NCBI RefSeq assembly: GCF_018343545.2
Contig: NZ_JAGYPE020000064.1
Span: 1 to 32,459, forward strand
Direction of reading: 5' to 3'
DNA from: Neobacillus citreus
GTDB lineage: Bacteria; Bacillota; Bacilli; Bacillales; Cytobacillaceae
DNA length: 32,459 nt
Below are positions 17,244 to 25,597 of the stretch, one piece after another (the stretch's first letter is position 1; every line of letters starts with the position of its first letter). Under the pieces are notes generated by a model. It worked only from the letters and a program-made list of their open reading frames with translations, was not told where the DNA came from and ran no database searches. Made by a program: the position numbers and the translations under genes.

Positions 17244-18021
17244 AAACAACGTTAAGTTTCCATTCTTTTGTCTTTTTGTCAAAAATAATTTTTGCATGAT
17301 AAGGCTTTGTCCTAATATATTGATATTCCTCATACATATCATCCATATTGGCATAGTCGCCAATCACCCAAATTGGAATTTCAATTCGGGTCCGCTGAGC
17401 GTCCGCATCCCTAAACGAAATGCAAATTCCTTCCTTGATGAACGGCGTCAGGGACAGCAGGATTTCCTTATTCACCGGCGTGTATGTCCGTTTTTTACGA
17501 AGTCCCAGCAGCGACTTTTCCGGTTTTATTTCCCCCAGCTTATCGGAAACCACTTCACTTAGTAAATGGAAAAAGTCCTTGAAGCTGCGGTAATATGTTT
17601 TATTAAACCAGCCGTCATCATGAGCTAAGTAAACGAAACGGTTGCCCAATTTATTGTAGAACGGGGTTTTCAAGTGTTGTTTATGGTGGCCTAAGTATAA
17701 TAATTCCGCCATTTCCTGCCCAGAAAGTTCATTTAAAACATCTTCTTCCAGAAAATCAATCCAGCAGAAATCTCCGTAACCGTAAACATCATCCGCAGCC
17801 AATTTGTTTATTCCCTCTTCCGGACAGTACTCGAGCAGTGTGTGCATGTTAAAATCAGCATCATCATAGCGGTGCTTAAGTAACAGCAGGTGATTTAAAG
17901 ACCCGGAAAAAGCTGCCGCAAATTCTGCGAATTCAATCCCATAGGATAAAACATACTGGTCTGATTGATTTAAATGTAAATAAATAAGGTCCCGTATGTC
18001 TTGATGATGATGCTTTTTCAA
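17242..18021 (-). CDS. unrecognised cytoplasmic protein (259 aa)
   Basis: I do not recognise this family. The best start is TTG at 18021 (MKKHHHQDIRDL), 7 bases after GGAGGAG; the frame extends 8 codons upstream without a better site. The protein is soluble, rich in acidic and aromatic residues (DVYGYGDFCWIDFLEEDV, HDDGWFNKTYYRSF). It has no signal peptide, membrane segment or nucleotide-binding loop that I can see. An N-terminal cluster of three histidines and many Tyr and Asp residues are its only standout features. It is followed by a terminator, then ddl, so it is probably a single-gene unit. It is divergent from mgtE. Confidence 0.8.
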   Translation of the reverse strand: MKKHHHQDIRDLIYLHLNQSDQYVLSYGIEFAEFAAAFSGSLNHLLLLKHRYDDADFNMHTLLEYCPEEGINKLAADDVYGYGDFCWIDFLEEDVLNELSGQEMAELLYLGHHKQHLKTPFYNKLGNRFVYLAHDDGWFNKTYYRSFKDFFHLLSEVVSDKLGEIKPEKSLLGLRKKRTYTPVNKEILLSLTPFIKEGICISFRDADAQRTRIEIPIWVIGDYANMDDMYEEYQYIRTKPYHAKIIFDKKTKEWKLNVV

Positions 18022-18296
18022 CGCCAAACTCCTCCGTTCAAACACGTTTTATATTTTATCAGTTCCAGTTTCCATGAAACTTCCAAATGCTTATAGACAA
18101 TACCTCCTCATTTTATCAAAAAATAGGAAAAATAGCTTATTTCATTTCTTTTACAAATAATAATATTCGATTAATGATTTAACCTAAAGGTATTACCTAT
18201 AATGACGTATACTATGGATTAACCATATTGACTATTCTATGTACTCCCGCCTTATTTAATTTATAGCGATTTGGTCTAGGAAAGGAGTGATAAACC

Positions 18297-19655
18297 TTGG
18301 TTAAAGATATGACTCATGAGGAAATAAGTTTATATATTATCAACACATTAACTGAAAATAAAAAGGCCGAATTTGAATCTGCTCTGGATGAACTTCAGCC
18401 CTACGATGTCGCGGCGATTTACAAAGAGTTGCCAGAAAAGCAAAAGAGCCGGTTTCTACTTTATTTAAAATATGATCTTCTTGCCGACCTGATGGAAGAG
18501 CTGGAAAAATCCGAACAGCTTGAATTGTTGAATATGCTGGGGATTGAGAAATCCAGCAAGGTCCTAGATTTAATGGACAATGATGATTTGGCCACGCTTC
18601 TGCATGAATTGTCTCCTGAAAAAATAGATTCCCTCCTTTCAGAAATGGATACAAAGGAATCTAATGCCGTCAAAGATATCATGAGTTATCCTCCTGAAAC
18701 AGCAGGAAGAATTATGACGAATAGGTTTGTTTGGATTCGCAACTATTATACCGTCAGGGAAGCGGTTGATAAGCTTAAATCGTTTGCTGAGTTTGCCGAA
18801 ACGCTGAATTATTTATATGTCATTGACGAAGATAGCAAGCTGGTGGGAGTTGTATCCTACCGCGATTTACTGCTGGCTGGAGAAGGCGACAGGATTGACA
18901 ACATTATGTTTGAACGGGTTATTTCTGTTACCGTCACAACAGACCAAGAAGATGTCGCCAAGACCGTTGAACGCTACGACTTTATCTCTGTACCGGTTGT
19001 CGATGAGAATCATGTGCTGCTCGGGATTATTACAGTTGATGACGTCATCGATGTCGTGATTAAAGAAGCAAATGAGGATATCGAGAAGCTGTCTGCTTCA
19101 GGTAAAGCAATCGATTTTGATACAAAAACGCTCGTTGCCGCAGCGCGAAGGCTTCCTTGGCTTATCCTGCTTCTGTTCATTGGGCTTATTTCAGGACGGA
19201 TTATTTCAAGCTTTGAAGACACGTTGAAGCAGGTGGTTGCCCTTACCTTTTTCATGCCAATGATTGCCGGAATGACCGGTAACACCGGAACGCAATCGCT
19301 TGCCGTCGTTGTCAGAGGACTAATTTCTCACGATATTGATAAAAAGGTTATCTTTCGTTTAATCATGAGGGAGCTCGGAGTGGGAATTTCGATCGGCGCA
19401 ACGTGTGCGATATTAATATCGATCATTGCGTATATTTGGCAGGGAAGCCTGACGTTAGGATTTGTAGTCGGCAGCTCACTGTTTTTCACTCTAATCATCG
19501 GAACGCTTGCCGGGACCATCATTCCGATTATTCTTTACCGTATAAAAATTGACCCTGCAGTGGCCTCAGGGCCGCTGATTACCACCCTAAATGATATTTT
19601 TTCCTTACTCACTTATTTCGGGATTGCGACGATGTTTCTTCATTATTTAATGTGA
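18297..19655 (+). CDS. mgtE: MgtE-family magnesium channel
   Basis: A 452-residue magnesium channel. In order: N-terminal MgtE superhelical domain (about 1-130), two CBS domains (about 135-260, with NYLYVIDEDSKLVGVVS and FISVPVVDENHVLLGIITVDD), a connecting helix, and five transmembrane helices (about 285-450) with the pore signature GMTGNTGTQSLAV. The start is TTG, 9 bases after GGAG; an ATG four codons on is the alternative. No M-box magnesium riboswitch is visible in the 275 bp upstream, so control may rest on the channel's own CBS gating. Confidence 0.95.
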   Translation: MVKDMTHEEISLYIINTLTENKKAEFESALDELQPYDVAAIYKELPEKQKSRFLLYLKYDLLADLMEELEKSEQLELLNMLGIEKSSKVLDLMDNDDLATLLHELSPEKIDSLLSEMDTKESNAVKDIMSYPPETAGRIMTNRFVWIRNYYTVREAVDKLKSFAEFAETLNYLYVIDEDSKLVGVVSYRDLLLAGEGDRIDNIMFERVISVTVTTDQEDVAKTVERYDFISVPVVDENHVLLGIITVDDVIDVVIKEANEDIEKLSASGKAIDFDTKTLVAAARRLPWLILLLFIGLISGRIISSFEDTLKQVVALTFFMPMIAGMTGNTGTQSLAVVVRGLISHDIDKKVIFRLIMRELGVGISIGATCAILISIIAYIWQGSLTLGFVVGSSLFFTLIIGTLAGTIIPIILYRIKIDPAVASGPLITTLNDIFSLLTYFGIATMFLHYLM

Positions 19656-19699
19656 GACTGAAACTTTTCCTTCTTAAAATCGTTAAATAATATGACAGA

Positions 19700-19855
19700 T
19701 TTTGCCTATGTTGTTGTAGGCTTACCATTTCTTTGTTAGTCTGATATAAATGGAAACTCGCCGATTGGCGAGTCCGATAGGACGAAGACAGAGGCGTAGT
19801 TGAATTTATGCGTTCAGAATTTATGAACATAAATTCTGATTAGCTTAACTAATTG
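19700..19855 (+). ncRNA. Unassigned structured segment upstream of rodA
   Basis: Consecutive stem-loops in about 150 bp: GCCTA/TAGGC (19704-19721); ACTCGCC-GATT-GGCGAGT (19756-19773); GTCC-GATA-GGAC (19772-19783, sharing two bases with the previous stem); the perfect 11-bp stem TCAGAATTTAT-GAAC-ATAAATTCTGA (19814-19839); ATTAG/CTAAT (19839-19853). Two loops are tetraloops beginning with G. The last stem ends about 12 bases before the rodA ribosome site. No known riboswitch class was recognised. It could be a structured leader, a small RNA or a remnant of a mobile repeat. Confidence 0.45.
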
Positions 19856-19875
19856 CAAAAAATAAGGTGTGGTCT

Positions 19876-21060
19876 ATGGATACAGAAATAAAAAAAGCGG
19901 ACCGTTTTGATTGGACATTAACATTAATATTATTTCTTTTCTTTCTTATCAGCTGCCTAGCAATTTACAGTGCCCAATCGACCGGTCAATACGGGGAACG
20001 GAATTTCCTGATTATGCAGGTCTTTTGGTATGTGGTCGGCGCTGCCATTGTTTTGGGATCCATTCTTTTCGACAGCTATCAGTACCGCAAACTTGCCTGG
20101 GTACTATATGGCTTTGGGATTTTCCTGCTAATCCTGTTAGCGGTTGCCCCGCCAAGTATTGCACCCGAAAGGAACGGCTCGAAAAACTGGTTTGTGATTA
20201 AAGGCATTGGGACCATCCAGCCTTCAGAGTTCGTCAAAATCTTTTTAATCTTGGCCTTAAGCCGGGCAGTGGCCGCTCATCATGAAAAGTATATTGAAAA
20301 AACGCTGACGACCGACCTGCTGCTGTTGCTTAAGCTTGGCTTTATTACCGTGGTGCCGCTTGGTTTAATCGTAGTGGAAGACTTAGGGACAGCCCTGGTC
20401 ATTATGGCGATTTTGACCGGTGTTATCCTTGTTTCCGGCATTTCGTGGAAAATCATCTTGCCCATTTGCAGTGTTGGCGCTTCGTTTGTTGCCCTAATCT
20501 TTTATCTTGTGTTAAATAAACCGGAAATTCTTGAAAAATATCTCCATGTGGAAACCTATCAATTTAATCGAATATATTCCTGGCTTGACCCGGCTAATCA
20601 TTCATCCGGATCAAGCTTTCATCTGCTGCAGTCATTAAAAGCAATCGGGTCAGGTCTTATATCTGGCAAAGGCTTCAGCAATGGGGTGGTTTATGTCCCC
20701 GAAGCCCATACCGATTTTATTTTTAGTGTGATCGGCGAGGAATACGGCTTTGTCGGCGGCAGCGTTGTCATCGGACTGTACTTTTTGCTTATTTACCATT
20801 TAATTAAAACGGCGCTGGATACGAATGAGCCGTTCAATACATATGTTTGCACGGGCATTATCTGCATGATTACCTTTCATGTTTTCCAAAATGTCGGCAT
20901 GACAATTCAAGTGCTTCCGATTACCGGAATTCCCCTGCCCTTTATCAGCTACGGCGGCAGTTCGCTGATGGGGAATATGTTTGCGATGGGTCTTGTCTAC
21001 AGCATCCGCTATCATCATCGAACCTATATGTTTTCTACAGAAAAATCATTAAGTTCCTGA
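19876..21060 (+). CDS. rodA: RodA/FtsW/SpoVE-family peptidoglycan polymerase
   Basis: A 394-residue SEDS protein with about ten transmembrane helices that polymerises glycan strands from lipid II. Family motifs: GSKNWF, GTIQPSEFVKI, EDLGTALV, the catalytic-loop segment PEAHTDFIFSVIGEE, and the C-terminal PLPFISYGGSS. The start was set at ATG 19876 behind AAGGTG. RodA, FtsW and SpoVE cannot be separated with certainty from sequence alone; the N-terminus and spacing look most like RodA. Its leader carries several hairpins. Confidence 0.85.
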   Translation: MDTEIKKADRFDWTLTLILFLFFLISCLAIYSAQSTGQYGERNFLIMQVFWYVVGAAIVLGSILFDSYQYRKLAWVLYGFGIFLLILLAVAPPSIAPERNGSKNWFVIKGIGTIQPSEFVKIFLILALSRAVAAHHEKYIEKTLTTDLLLLLKLGFITVVPLGLIVVEDLGTALVIMAILTGVILVSGISWKIILPICSVGASFVALIFYLVLNKPEILEKYLHVETYQFNRIYSWLDPANHSSGSSFHLLQSLKAIGSGLISGKGFSNGVVYVPEAHTDFIFSVIGEEYGFVGGSVVIGLYFLLIYHLIKTALDTNEPFNTYVCTGIICMITFHVFQNVGMTIQVLPITGIPLPFISYGGSSLMGNMFAMGLVYSIRYHHRTYMFSTEKSLSS

Positions 21061-21071
21061 TTGTCTATGAG

Positions 21072-21100
21072 GCAGCGGCTGTTAAGCTGCTTTTTTCTTT
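21072..21100 (+). terminator. rodA terminator
   Basis: The stem GCAGC/GCTGC has a 9-base loop and is followed by TTTTTTCTTTTT, 12 bases after the stop. Confidence 0.8.
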
Positions 21101-21204
21101 TTGAATGGAATGTCTGGATGAAAAAGACCATATATATTTCTTTATGAGACAAACTATTATAAACTGGTTAGAGTGACTATTATTTACATAAGTGAAGGTG
21201 TGCT

Positions 21205-21798
21205 ATGAAAGAGTTTATTTTTTCGGTATTAGATTTTCTATCACAGTTAGGTTATTTCGGGATTGCTTTGGGATTAATGATTGAAATCATCCCAAGCGAG
21301 CTCGTTTTAGGATATGGCGGCTACATGATTTCGCTCGGAAAAATTAATTTTGTCGGGGCCGTAATTGCCGGGACCATCGGCGGAACACTTGCTCAGTTGT
21401 TTTTATATTGGGCGGGCTATTATGGCGGTCGGCCATTTTTGGAGAAGTACGGAAAGTATGTCCTGATTAAAAAGAAGCATATCGATGTAGCGGAGCATTG
21501 GTTTGAAAAATATGGAGTAGGCGTCATTTTTACAGCCAGATTCATCCCTGTTGTCCGCCACGCGATTTCCATTCCTGCGGGAATTGCGAAAATGTCTGCG
21601 CTAAAGTTCACTCTTTATACCGTGGCAGCGATTATCCCTTGGACCATATTGTTTCTTGTGTTGGGCAAGACATTGGGTGCAAACTGGTCGCATATTAAAG
21701 AAGCAGCGCAGCCATACGTCATGCCGCTCCTGATCGCAGCGATTGTGCTGGGAGTTATCTACTTTTTAATTAAAAAGACGAAGAAAACCACTGACTAG
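21205..21798 (+). CDS. DedA-family membrane protein (SNARE-associated fold)
   Basis: A 197-residue DedA protein with about five to six hydrophobic segments. The family signature is visible as GVIFTARFIPVVRHAISIPAG (residues about 106-126), with the conserved Arg residues and Pro; a conserved Glu lies in EIIPSELVLGYGGY. DedA proteins support membrane-potential homeostasis and the recycling of lipid carriers such as undecaprenyl phosphate. Here it stands beside a lipid II-consuming SEDS protein, and BcrC lies further along, though they are not in one operon. GAAGGTG precedes the ATG. Confidence 0.93.
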   Translation: MKEFIFSVLDFLSQLGYFGIALGLMIEIIPSELVLGYGGYMISLGKINFVGAVIAGTIGGTLAQLFLYWAGYYGGRPFLEKYGKYVLIKKKHIDVAEHWFEKYGVGVIFTARFIPVVRHAISIPAGIAKMSALKFTLYTVAAIIPWTILFLVLGKTLGANWSHIKEAAQPYVMPLLIAAIVLGVIYFLIKKTKKTTD

Positions 21799-21910
21799 AC
21801 ATTGTAAAAGGTTTACTTGTGAGGTGCAAAACGGTAAATCACAACCCTAACCACATAGCAAATCACATAACCTTTCACAACACAAATTACAGTATATTGC
21901 ACAGTCCATA

Positions 21911-21945
21911 AGGCTTTGAGATAAAAATATCTCTAAGCCTTTCTT
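21911..21945 (+). terminator. Long hairpin downstream of dedA
   Basis: The stem AGGCTT-T-GAGATA / TATCTC-T-AAGCCT (12 pairs, one T-T mismatch) is followed by TTCTT. It lies 113 bp after the DedA stop and is a probable terminator with a modest T-tract. Confidence 0.65.
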
Positions 21946-22005
21946 AAAATTTTCTATATCTGACCAAAGCAACCGTAAGTTGTACAAGTTCATTAGACAG
22001 AGTTT

Positions 22006-22209
22006 GATAAATAAGGGGAGAAATTTCCCTTATTTATCAAATAAGATTAAGAATAACTAAAATAGGCGGAGAAATTTCCCCTATTGACTAAAAAAACTCC
22101 AGAATTGGGGATTATGCTTTGTTTAAGCGGAAAACCTTCCCTTATTTACGCTTGAATGAGCCCTATTCTCCTATTAGCGGAAAAATCTTCACTTATTTTA
22201 TGATCACTA
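22006..22209. repeat. Four degenerate palindromic repeats (GCGGAGAAATTTCC type)
   Basis: The 480-bp gap between DedA and the SMR genes holds four related palindromes. Copy 1 (22006-22038) has perfect 12-bp arms GATAAATAAGGG/CCCTTATTTATC. Copy 2 (about 22061-22086) is AATAGGCGGAGAAATTT plus CCCCTATT. Copies 3 (about 22122-22150) and 4 (about 22183-22209) keep AGCGGAAAA and CTTATTT but are decayed. Steps between GCGGA cores are about 51, 61 and 60 bp. Family and function are unknown; it looks like a decaying intergenic repeat series. No gene was found in 21799-22280. Confidence 0.7.
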
Positions 22210-22280
22210 GTTACTCCATTAAGGATAAGACTTCTAATGTTTCAAAAAAATCAAGTGAACCTCATTAAATGAAAGGCAAA

Positions 22281-22595
22281 CTAGGAAACAACCTTCAACC
22301 CAACCGCCGCACTCAAAACCATGGCAATAAACAGAAGTCTCTTCCATTCCCTCGATTCACCATAAAATAACATGCCTAATAACGCCCCGCCTGATGCACC
22401 TATTCCAGTCCAAATGGCATAAGCTGTGCCCATCGGCAATGTTTTCATCGCATTAGCGAGAAATAAGAAACTGCCGCCGAAGCCAATCACCAATAACACA
22501 AAGGATTGCCAGTTTCGATCCCTATGCACTTTATTAATCATCGCCACACCAAACATCTCAAAAAAACCAGCCAACATTAGCGAAATCCAAGCCAT
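22281..22595 (-). CDS. ykkD: SMR-family exporter subunit, YkkD/Gdx-like
   Basis: A 104-residue small multidrug resistance protein with four transmembrane helices. The essential membrane glutamate is in GFFEMFGVA (Glu13), with MGTAYAIWTGIGASGG in helix 3. Its start codon shares one base with the ykkC stop (TGATG), so the two are translationally coupled, as in paired heteromeric SMR transporters. The guanidine-I riboswitch upstream points to guanidinium export. Confidence 0.9.
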   Translation of the reverse strand: MAWISLMLAGFFEMFGVAMINKVHRDRNWQSFVLLVIGFGGSFLFLANAMKTLPMGTAYAIWTGIGASGGALLGMLFYGESREWKRLLFIAMVLSAAVGLKVVS

Positions 22596-22936
22596 CAGGA
22601 ATCAGCCCCTTCCTCAGCAGAATCTGTCGTTACTAATTTCAAGCCGACCACTCCTGCCAGCAGCACGAGTATTAAAAGGATTTTTACTATATCAAACGGT
22701 TCCCCAAAAAAGAGAATATCCGAAATAACCGTACCGGCTGTGCCTAATCCTACAAAAACTGCATATACCGTACCTACAGGGAGTTTATTCCCCGCAGCGA
22801 TTAAAGCATAGAAACTGATAATTATAGACACACCCGTACCGGCCCATTCCCAAACATTATCAGCATGCTTTAATCCTACCACCCAAAAAACTTCGAAAAA
22901 TGCCGCAAAAAACACCTTCATCCACTGTAAATTCAT
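22595..22936 (-). CDS. ykkC: SMR-family exporter subunit, YkkC/Gdx-like
   Basis: A 113-residue SMR protein, first gene of the pair, with the start at ATG 22936 behind AAGGAGTG (6 bases). The membrane glutamate is in FFEVFWVVGLKHAD and helix 3 has PVGTVYAVFVGLGTAGT. The frame extends 12 codons upstream but lacks a ribosome site there. It lies directly behind the guanidine-I riboswitch terminator, so expression should rise when guanidinium binds. Confidence 0.92.
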   Translation of the reverse strand: MNLQWMKVFFAAFFEVFWVVGLKHADNVWEWAGTGVSIIISFYALIAAGNKLPVGTVYAVFVGLGTAGTVISDILFFGEPFDIVKILLILVLLAGVVGLKLVTTDSAEEGADS

Positions 22937-22971
22937 TCTATTCACTCCTTCCCCAAATACCGGAACAAACA

Positions 22972-23100
22972 AAAAAAGCCCGGAGATAACTGTTTATCAG
23001 TATCTCCCAGGCTTTTATCCCTCCGTGTACACAGACATATCTGTGCGTTTTCTCTCGGACCAGACCAGCGCACGCACCCGCGCCACGGAACCCTAGAAAA
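22972..23100 (-). promoter_or_regulatory. guanidine-I (ykkC) riboswitch with terminator
   Basis: On the minus strand: CTAGGGTTCCG, then GGTCTGGTCCGAGAGA, then ACACGGAGGGATAAAAGCC. These are the conserved blocks of the guanidine-I aptamer. The 3' part overlaps a terminator (22975-23015): AAAGCCTGGGAGAT pairs with ATCTCCGGGCTTT and runs into seven T residues. Guanidinium binding should stabilise the aptamer, prevent the terminator and allow ykkC-ykkD transcription. An extended -10 promoter (TGCTATAAT, 23136-23128) lies just upstream. Confidence 0.95.
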
Positions 23101-23127
23101 CTTTTCAGCTATTTAATTCATACCGCC

Positions 23128-23136
23128 ATTATAGCA
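23128..23136 (-). promoter_or_regulatory. Extended -10 promoter of the riboswitch-ykkCD unit
   Basis: The minus-strand sequence is TGCTATAAT (TGN plus perfect -10). No good -35 is visible, as is common with extended -10 promoters. It lies about 30 bp before the aptamer. Confidence 0.65.
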
Positions 23137-23186
23137 CAATTTTTATAAAATTGGTTAGCAGTTTCGACCATTTCAAACCAAACAAA

Positions 23187-23705
23187 CTAGAGCATCACCT
23201 TATGCGGCGCTTCTTCTTTCATTTTGCGGCCTTCGAGTTCAAGCAGCTGCTGTTTAATCGGGGTATTACTGCCGGCATAGCCGGTTAGGCTTCCGCTTTT
23301 TCCAATTACCCGATGACACGGGATAATAATCGGCAGCTGGTTCGCCCGGTTGGCTTGTCCGACGGCCCTGACCGCTTTCGGATTTCCAATCGTTTCCGCG
23401 ACATCCGCATAACTGCGAACTTCGCCATAAGGAATCCTAAGCAGCGCATCCCAAACCTTCCTGCGAAATTCGGTCCCCTCGACGGAAATCGGTAAGTCAA
23501 AATCACGGCGCTGGCCGCCAAAATATTCATCCAATTGCCGGACCGCTTCCTGGCAAATGGCTGTATCCTCTTTTAAATCAGGATTTTCTTCCAAAAACTT
23601 AACCCAGTCCTCTTCAAACAATTCAATTCTTTTCAAACCCGTTTCGTCTGCAATAATCCGCAATGTTCCAACTGGGGACTGATAGACAGCAAAGCCTAAA
23701 CTCAT
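23187..23705 (-). CDS. ogt: methylated-DNA--protein-cysteine methyltransferase
   Basis: A 172-residue O6-alkylguanine-DNA alkyltransferase, a suicide repair enzyme. The acceptor cysteine is Cys130 in IIPCHRVIG; preceding motifs are RKVWDALLRIPYGEVRSYAD and AVGQANRANQ. The start ATG has GGGAG at 9 bases. The MFS terminator lies just upstream, so the gene is transcribed alone. Confidence 0.93.
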   Translation of the reverse strand: MSLGFAVYQSPVGTLRIIADETGLKRIELFEEDWVKFLEENPDLKEDTAICQEAVRQLDEYFGGQRRDFDLPISVEGTEFRRKVWDALLRIPYGEVRSYADVAETIGNPKAVRAVGQANRANQLPIIIPCHRVIGKSGSLTGYAGSNTPIKQQLLELEGRKMKEEAPHKVML

Positions 23706-23744
23706 CGTAATCGCTCCCGGACTTTGTATTTATGTTTATTATAC

Positions 23745-23778
23745 AAAAAATAAAGAAGACTTGCCTAAGCAAATCTTC
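23745..23778 (-). terminator. Terminator of the MFS gene
   Basis: The minus-strand stem GAAGATTTGC/GCAAGTCTTC (one G-U) with loop TTAG overlaps the stop codon and is followed by TTTATTTTTT. Confidence 0.85.
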
Positions 23779-24961
23779 GATTCGGTTTTTCCTTATTCAT
23801 TTTTTCCTTATATATGAAAAAGGCATACAAAAGCATTGAAACGAATACAGAGAATGCCGCTGCTTTATAGATGCTGCTATAGCCCAATAGATGGCCGATT
23901 TGTCCAAACACCATTGCTCCTATACCGATTCCCAAATCAAAAAAGGAGAAAAAGGTGGCATTGGCCATCCCTCTGCGGTTAATGTGGGTCTTTTCAATGG
24001 ACCACGCCTGCAGGGCAGGCTGAACCGTGCCAAAGCCAAGGCCATACAGGCCTGCGGCAGCAAATAGAATAGTGCTGTTGGGAAGCCATGATAACAATAG
24101 CATCGCCGCTAAAATTAACAACGTCCCGGGAATAAAGACTGCCTGATGCCCCTTTCGATCGTATAACTGTCCTGCAAAGGTTCTCGTAATCATTAAGGCA
24201 ATGGCATAAATCAGAAAATACCATTCAATTCCTTCAATCTGTTTTTGGGCCGTATAAAGAGGGAGGAATGACGCTATACCGCCAAAGGTAACGGTTAAAA
24301 AGAACATCAGCATCGATGGCTTTAGAGCACTTTTTTCGTAAAAATTAAGTCTCCCCTTTGGCTTTTCCTGTCTCGGCTCCACCTTTTTATAGGTTATTCT
24401 TGATGACAATAATAAGGCAATCAGCCCTAAAACTGAACAAATTAGAAAAAATGTTTCAAACTTCAATACCCCGGCTAAAACCAAACCCAGCGCCGGACCA
24501 AAGGCGAGGGCCAGATTCCCCGACAGCCCATAATAGCCCATCCCCTCTCCGCGCCGGGATGCCGGAATTAAATCGGTGGCGATGGTTCCTGATGCGGTGG
24601 TGGAAAGGCCCCAGCCCACCCCTTGGACAACACGCATCACAAATAGGAAGGCAATGCTTGTCAGGAAGCCAAAGGATCCCACTGATAGGACAAAAATGGC
24701 CAACCCCAATAAGTATACGAAGCCTCTCCCCTTTGTCTCCAGTGCTTGCCCCGCAAAAGGGCGGAGAAGCAGTGCAGAAAAGGTAAAAATACCAATGACG
24801 AAACCTATTAACTGGTCATTGCCACCTAGTTTCTCCACAAAGAGCGGAATTGTTGGCAAAGTCATTTGAAATCCTAGGAAGATAAAAAAATTAGCGAATA
24901 TAATAAGGACAAAATCCTTTGTCCAAATTCTTTCTTTCAGTCTTTCCTGCTGATTATCCAT
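23765..24961 (-). CDS. MFS transporter, probable drug or metabolite efflux
   Basis: A 398-residue major facilitator with about 12 transmembrane helices. The MFS loop 2-3 signature is seen as GQALETKGRG and its counterpart after helix 8 as AGQLYDRKGHQ. The substrate cannot be told from sequence; 12 helices and these motifs fit proton-driven efflux permeases. The start was placed at ATG 24961 (MDNQQERLKERIW) because the protein resembles family members from there; the ribosome site is poor. The frame extends 29 codons upstream to a GTG with no ribosome site. Confidence 0.82.
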   Translation of the reverse strand: MDNQQERLKERIWTKDFVLIIFANFFIFLGFQMTLPTIPLFVEKLGGNDQLIGFVIGIFTFSALLLRPFAGQALETKGRGFVYLLGLAIFVLSVGSFGFLTSIAFLFVMRVVQGVGWGLSTTASGTIATDLIPASRRGEGMGYYGLSGNLALAFGPALGLVLAGVLKFETFFLICSVLGLIALLLSSRITYKKVEPRQEKPKGRLNFYEKSALKPSMLMFFLTVTFGGIASFLPLYTAQKQIEGIEWYFLIYAIALMITRTFAGQLYDRKGHQAVFIPGTLLILAAMLLLSWLPNSTILFAAAGLYGLGFGTVQPALQAWSIEKTHINRRGMANATFFSFFDLGIGIGAMVFGQIGHLLGYSSIYKAAAFSVFVSMLLYAFFIYKEKMNKEKPNRRFA

Positions 24962-25055
24962 AAAGATTGTTAGACGTCCTCTCTTTTTTCTATGTTTCCC
25001 TATATATAACGAAAAATCGTTTCTACTAGAGCAGAAACGAAATTTCACTTTTTAT

Positions 25056-25526
25056 TTATTTTACTTGAGCAGCCGCTTGGACAACTCGTTTCATTGCTGA
25101 AATTTGCCCTAAGTGCATAGATTCATGGAAGATGGCAAAGCTCGTCAATTCACCGTACGTTTCTTGGCCAAGAAATGGTGTTTTAAGTTTCTCTGCAAAA
25201 CTTTCAACCGGAATTTCTTGAATTCGTTCAAATTGTTCCTTTAACTGAACCGTCAATTCCTGGACAGATGGGACTTCACCATTCCAATCAGCCGGTTTTG
25301 TACCGTTGCCAAATAGTTCTAAATAATTGTCTGGTAAATTAGCTGACTTTTTCGGAAAGCCAAACATAAATTGTTCGGCAACAGTTAACACATGGCCCAC
25401 ATGCCAGTGGATTGTATTATTGAATCCTTCCGGCTGGATATCTACAATGTTTTGATCCAGCACCTCTACATTTTTTAGCAGGTAATTCCTCGCTGTTGCA
25501 AAACTTTTTAATAATACCTCACTCAT
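25056..25526 (-). CDS. DinB-family protein
   Basis: A 156-residue four-helix-bundle protein of the DinB/YfiT-like superfamily. The metal-binding histidines appear as WHVGHV (residues about 41-46) and HESMHLGQI (about residues 134-142). Some relatives are thiol-dependent transferases and others have unknown roles. It lies downstream of argS and upstream of the MFS gene on the same strand, with about 70 bp to argS. Confidence 0.88.
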   Translation of the reverse strand: MSEVLLKSFATARNYLLKNVEVLDQNIVDIQPEGFNNTIHWHVGHVLTVAEQFMFGFPKKSANLPDNYLELFGNGTKPADWNGEVPSVQELTVQLKEQFERIQEIPVESFAEKLKTPFLGQETYGELTSFAIFHESMHLGQISAMKRVVQAAAQVK

Positions 25527-25597
25527 CCCTTAGCCCTCCAATCATTAATCTAACTTTTATTGTATCCCATTTTTAACCAATGGTTAAGCAAAATGCT

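Noticed and set aside
18046..18296. M-box magnesium riboswitch before mgtE
   Set aside because: None of the M-box conserved blocks can be found and no terminator hairpin precedes the gene.
19770..19830. Lysine riboswitch
   Set aside because: Only GAAGACAGAGGCG resembles the first conserved block; the later blocks of the aptamer and a terminator are absent, and the downstream gene is unrelated to lysine.
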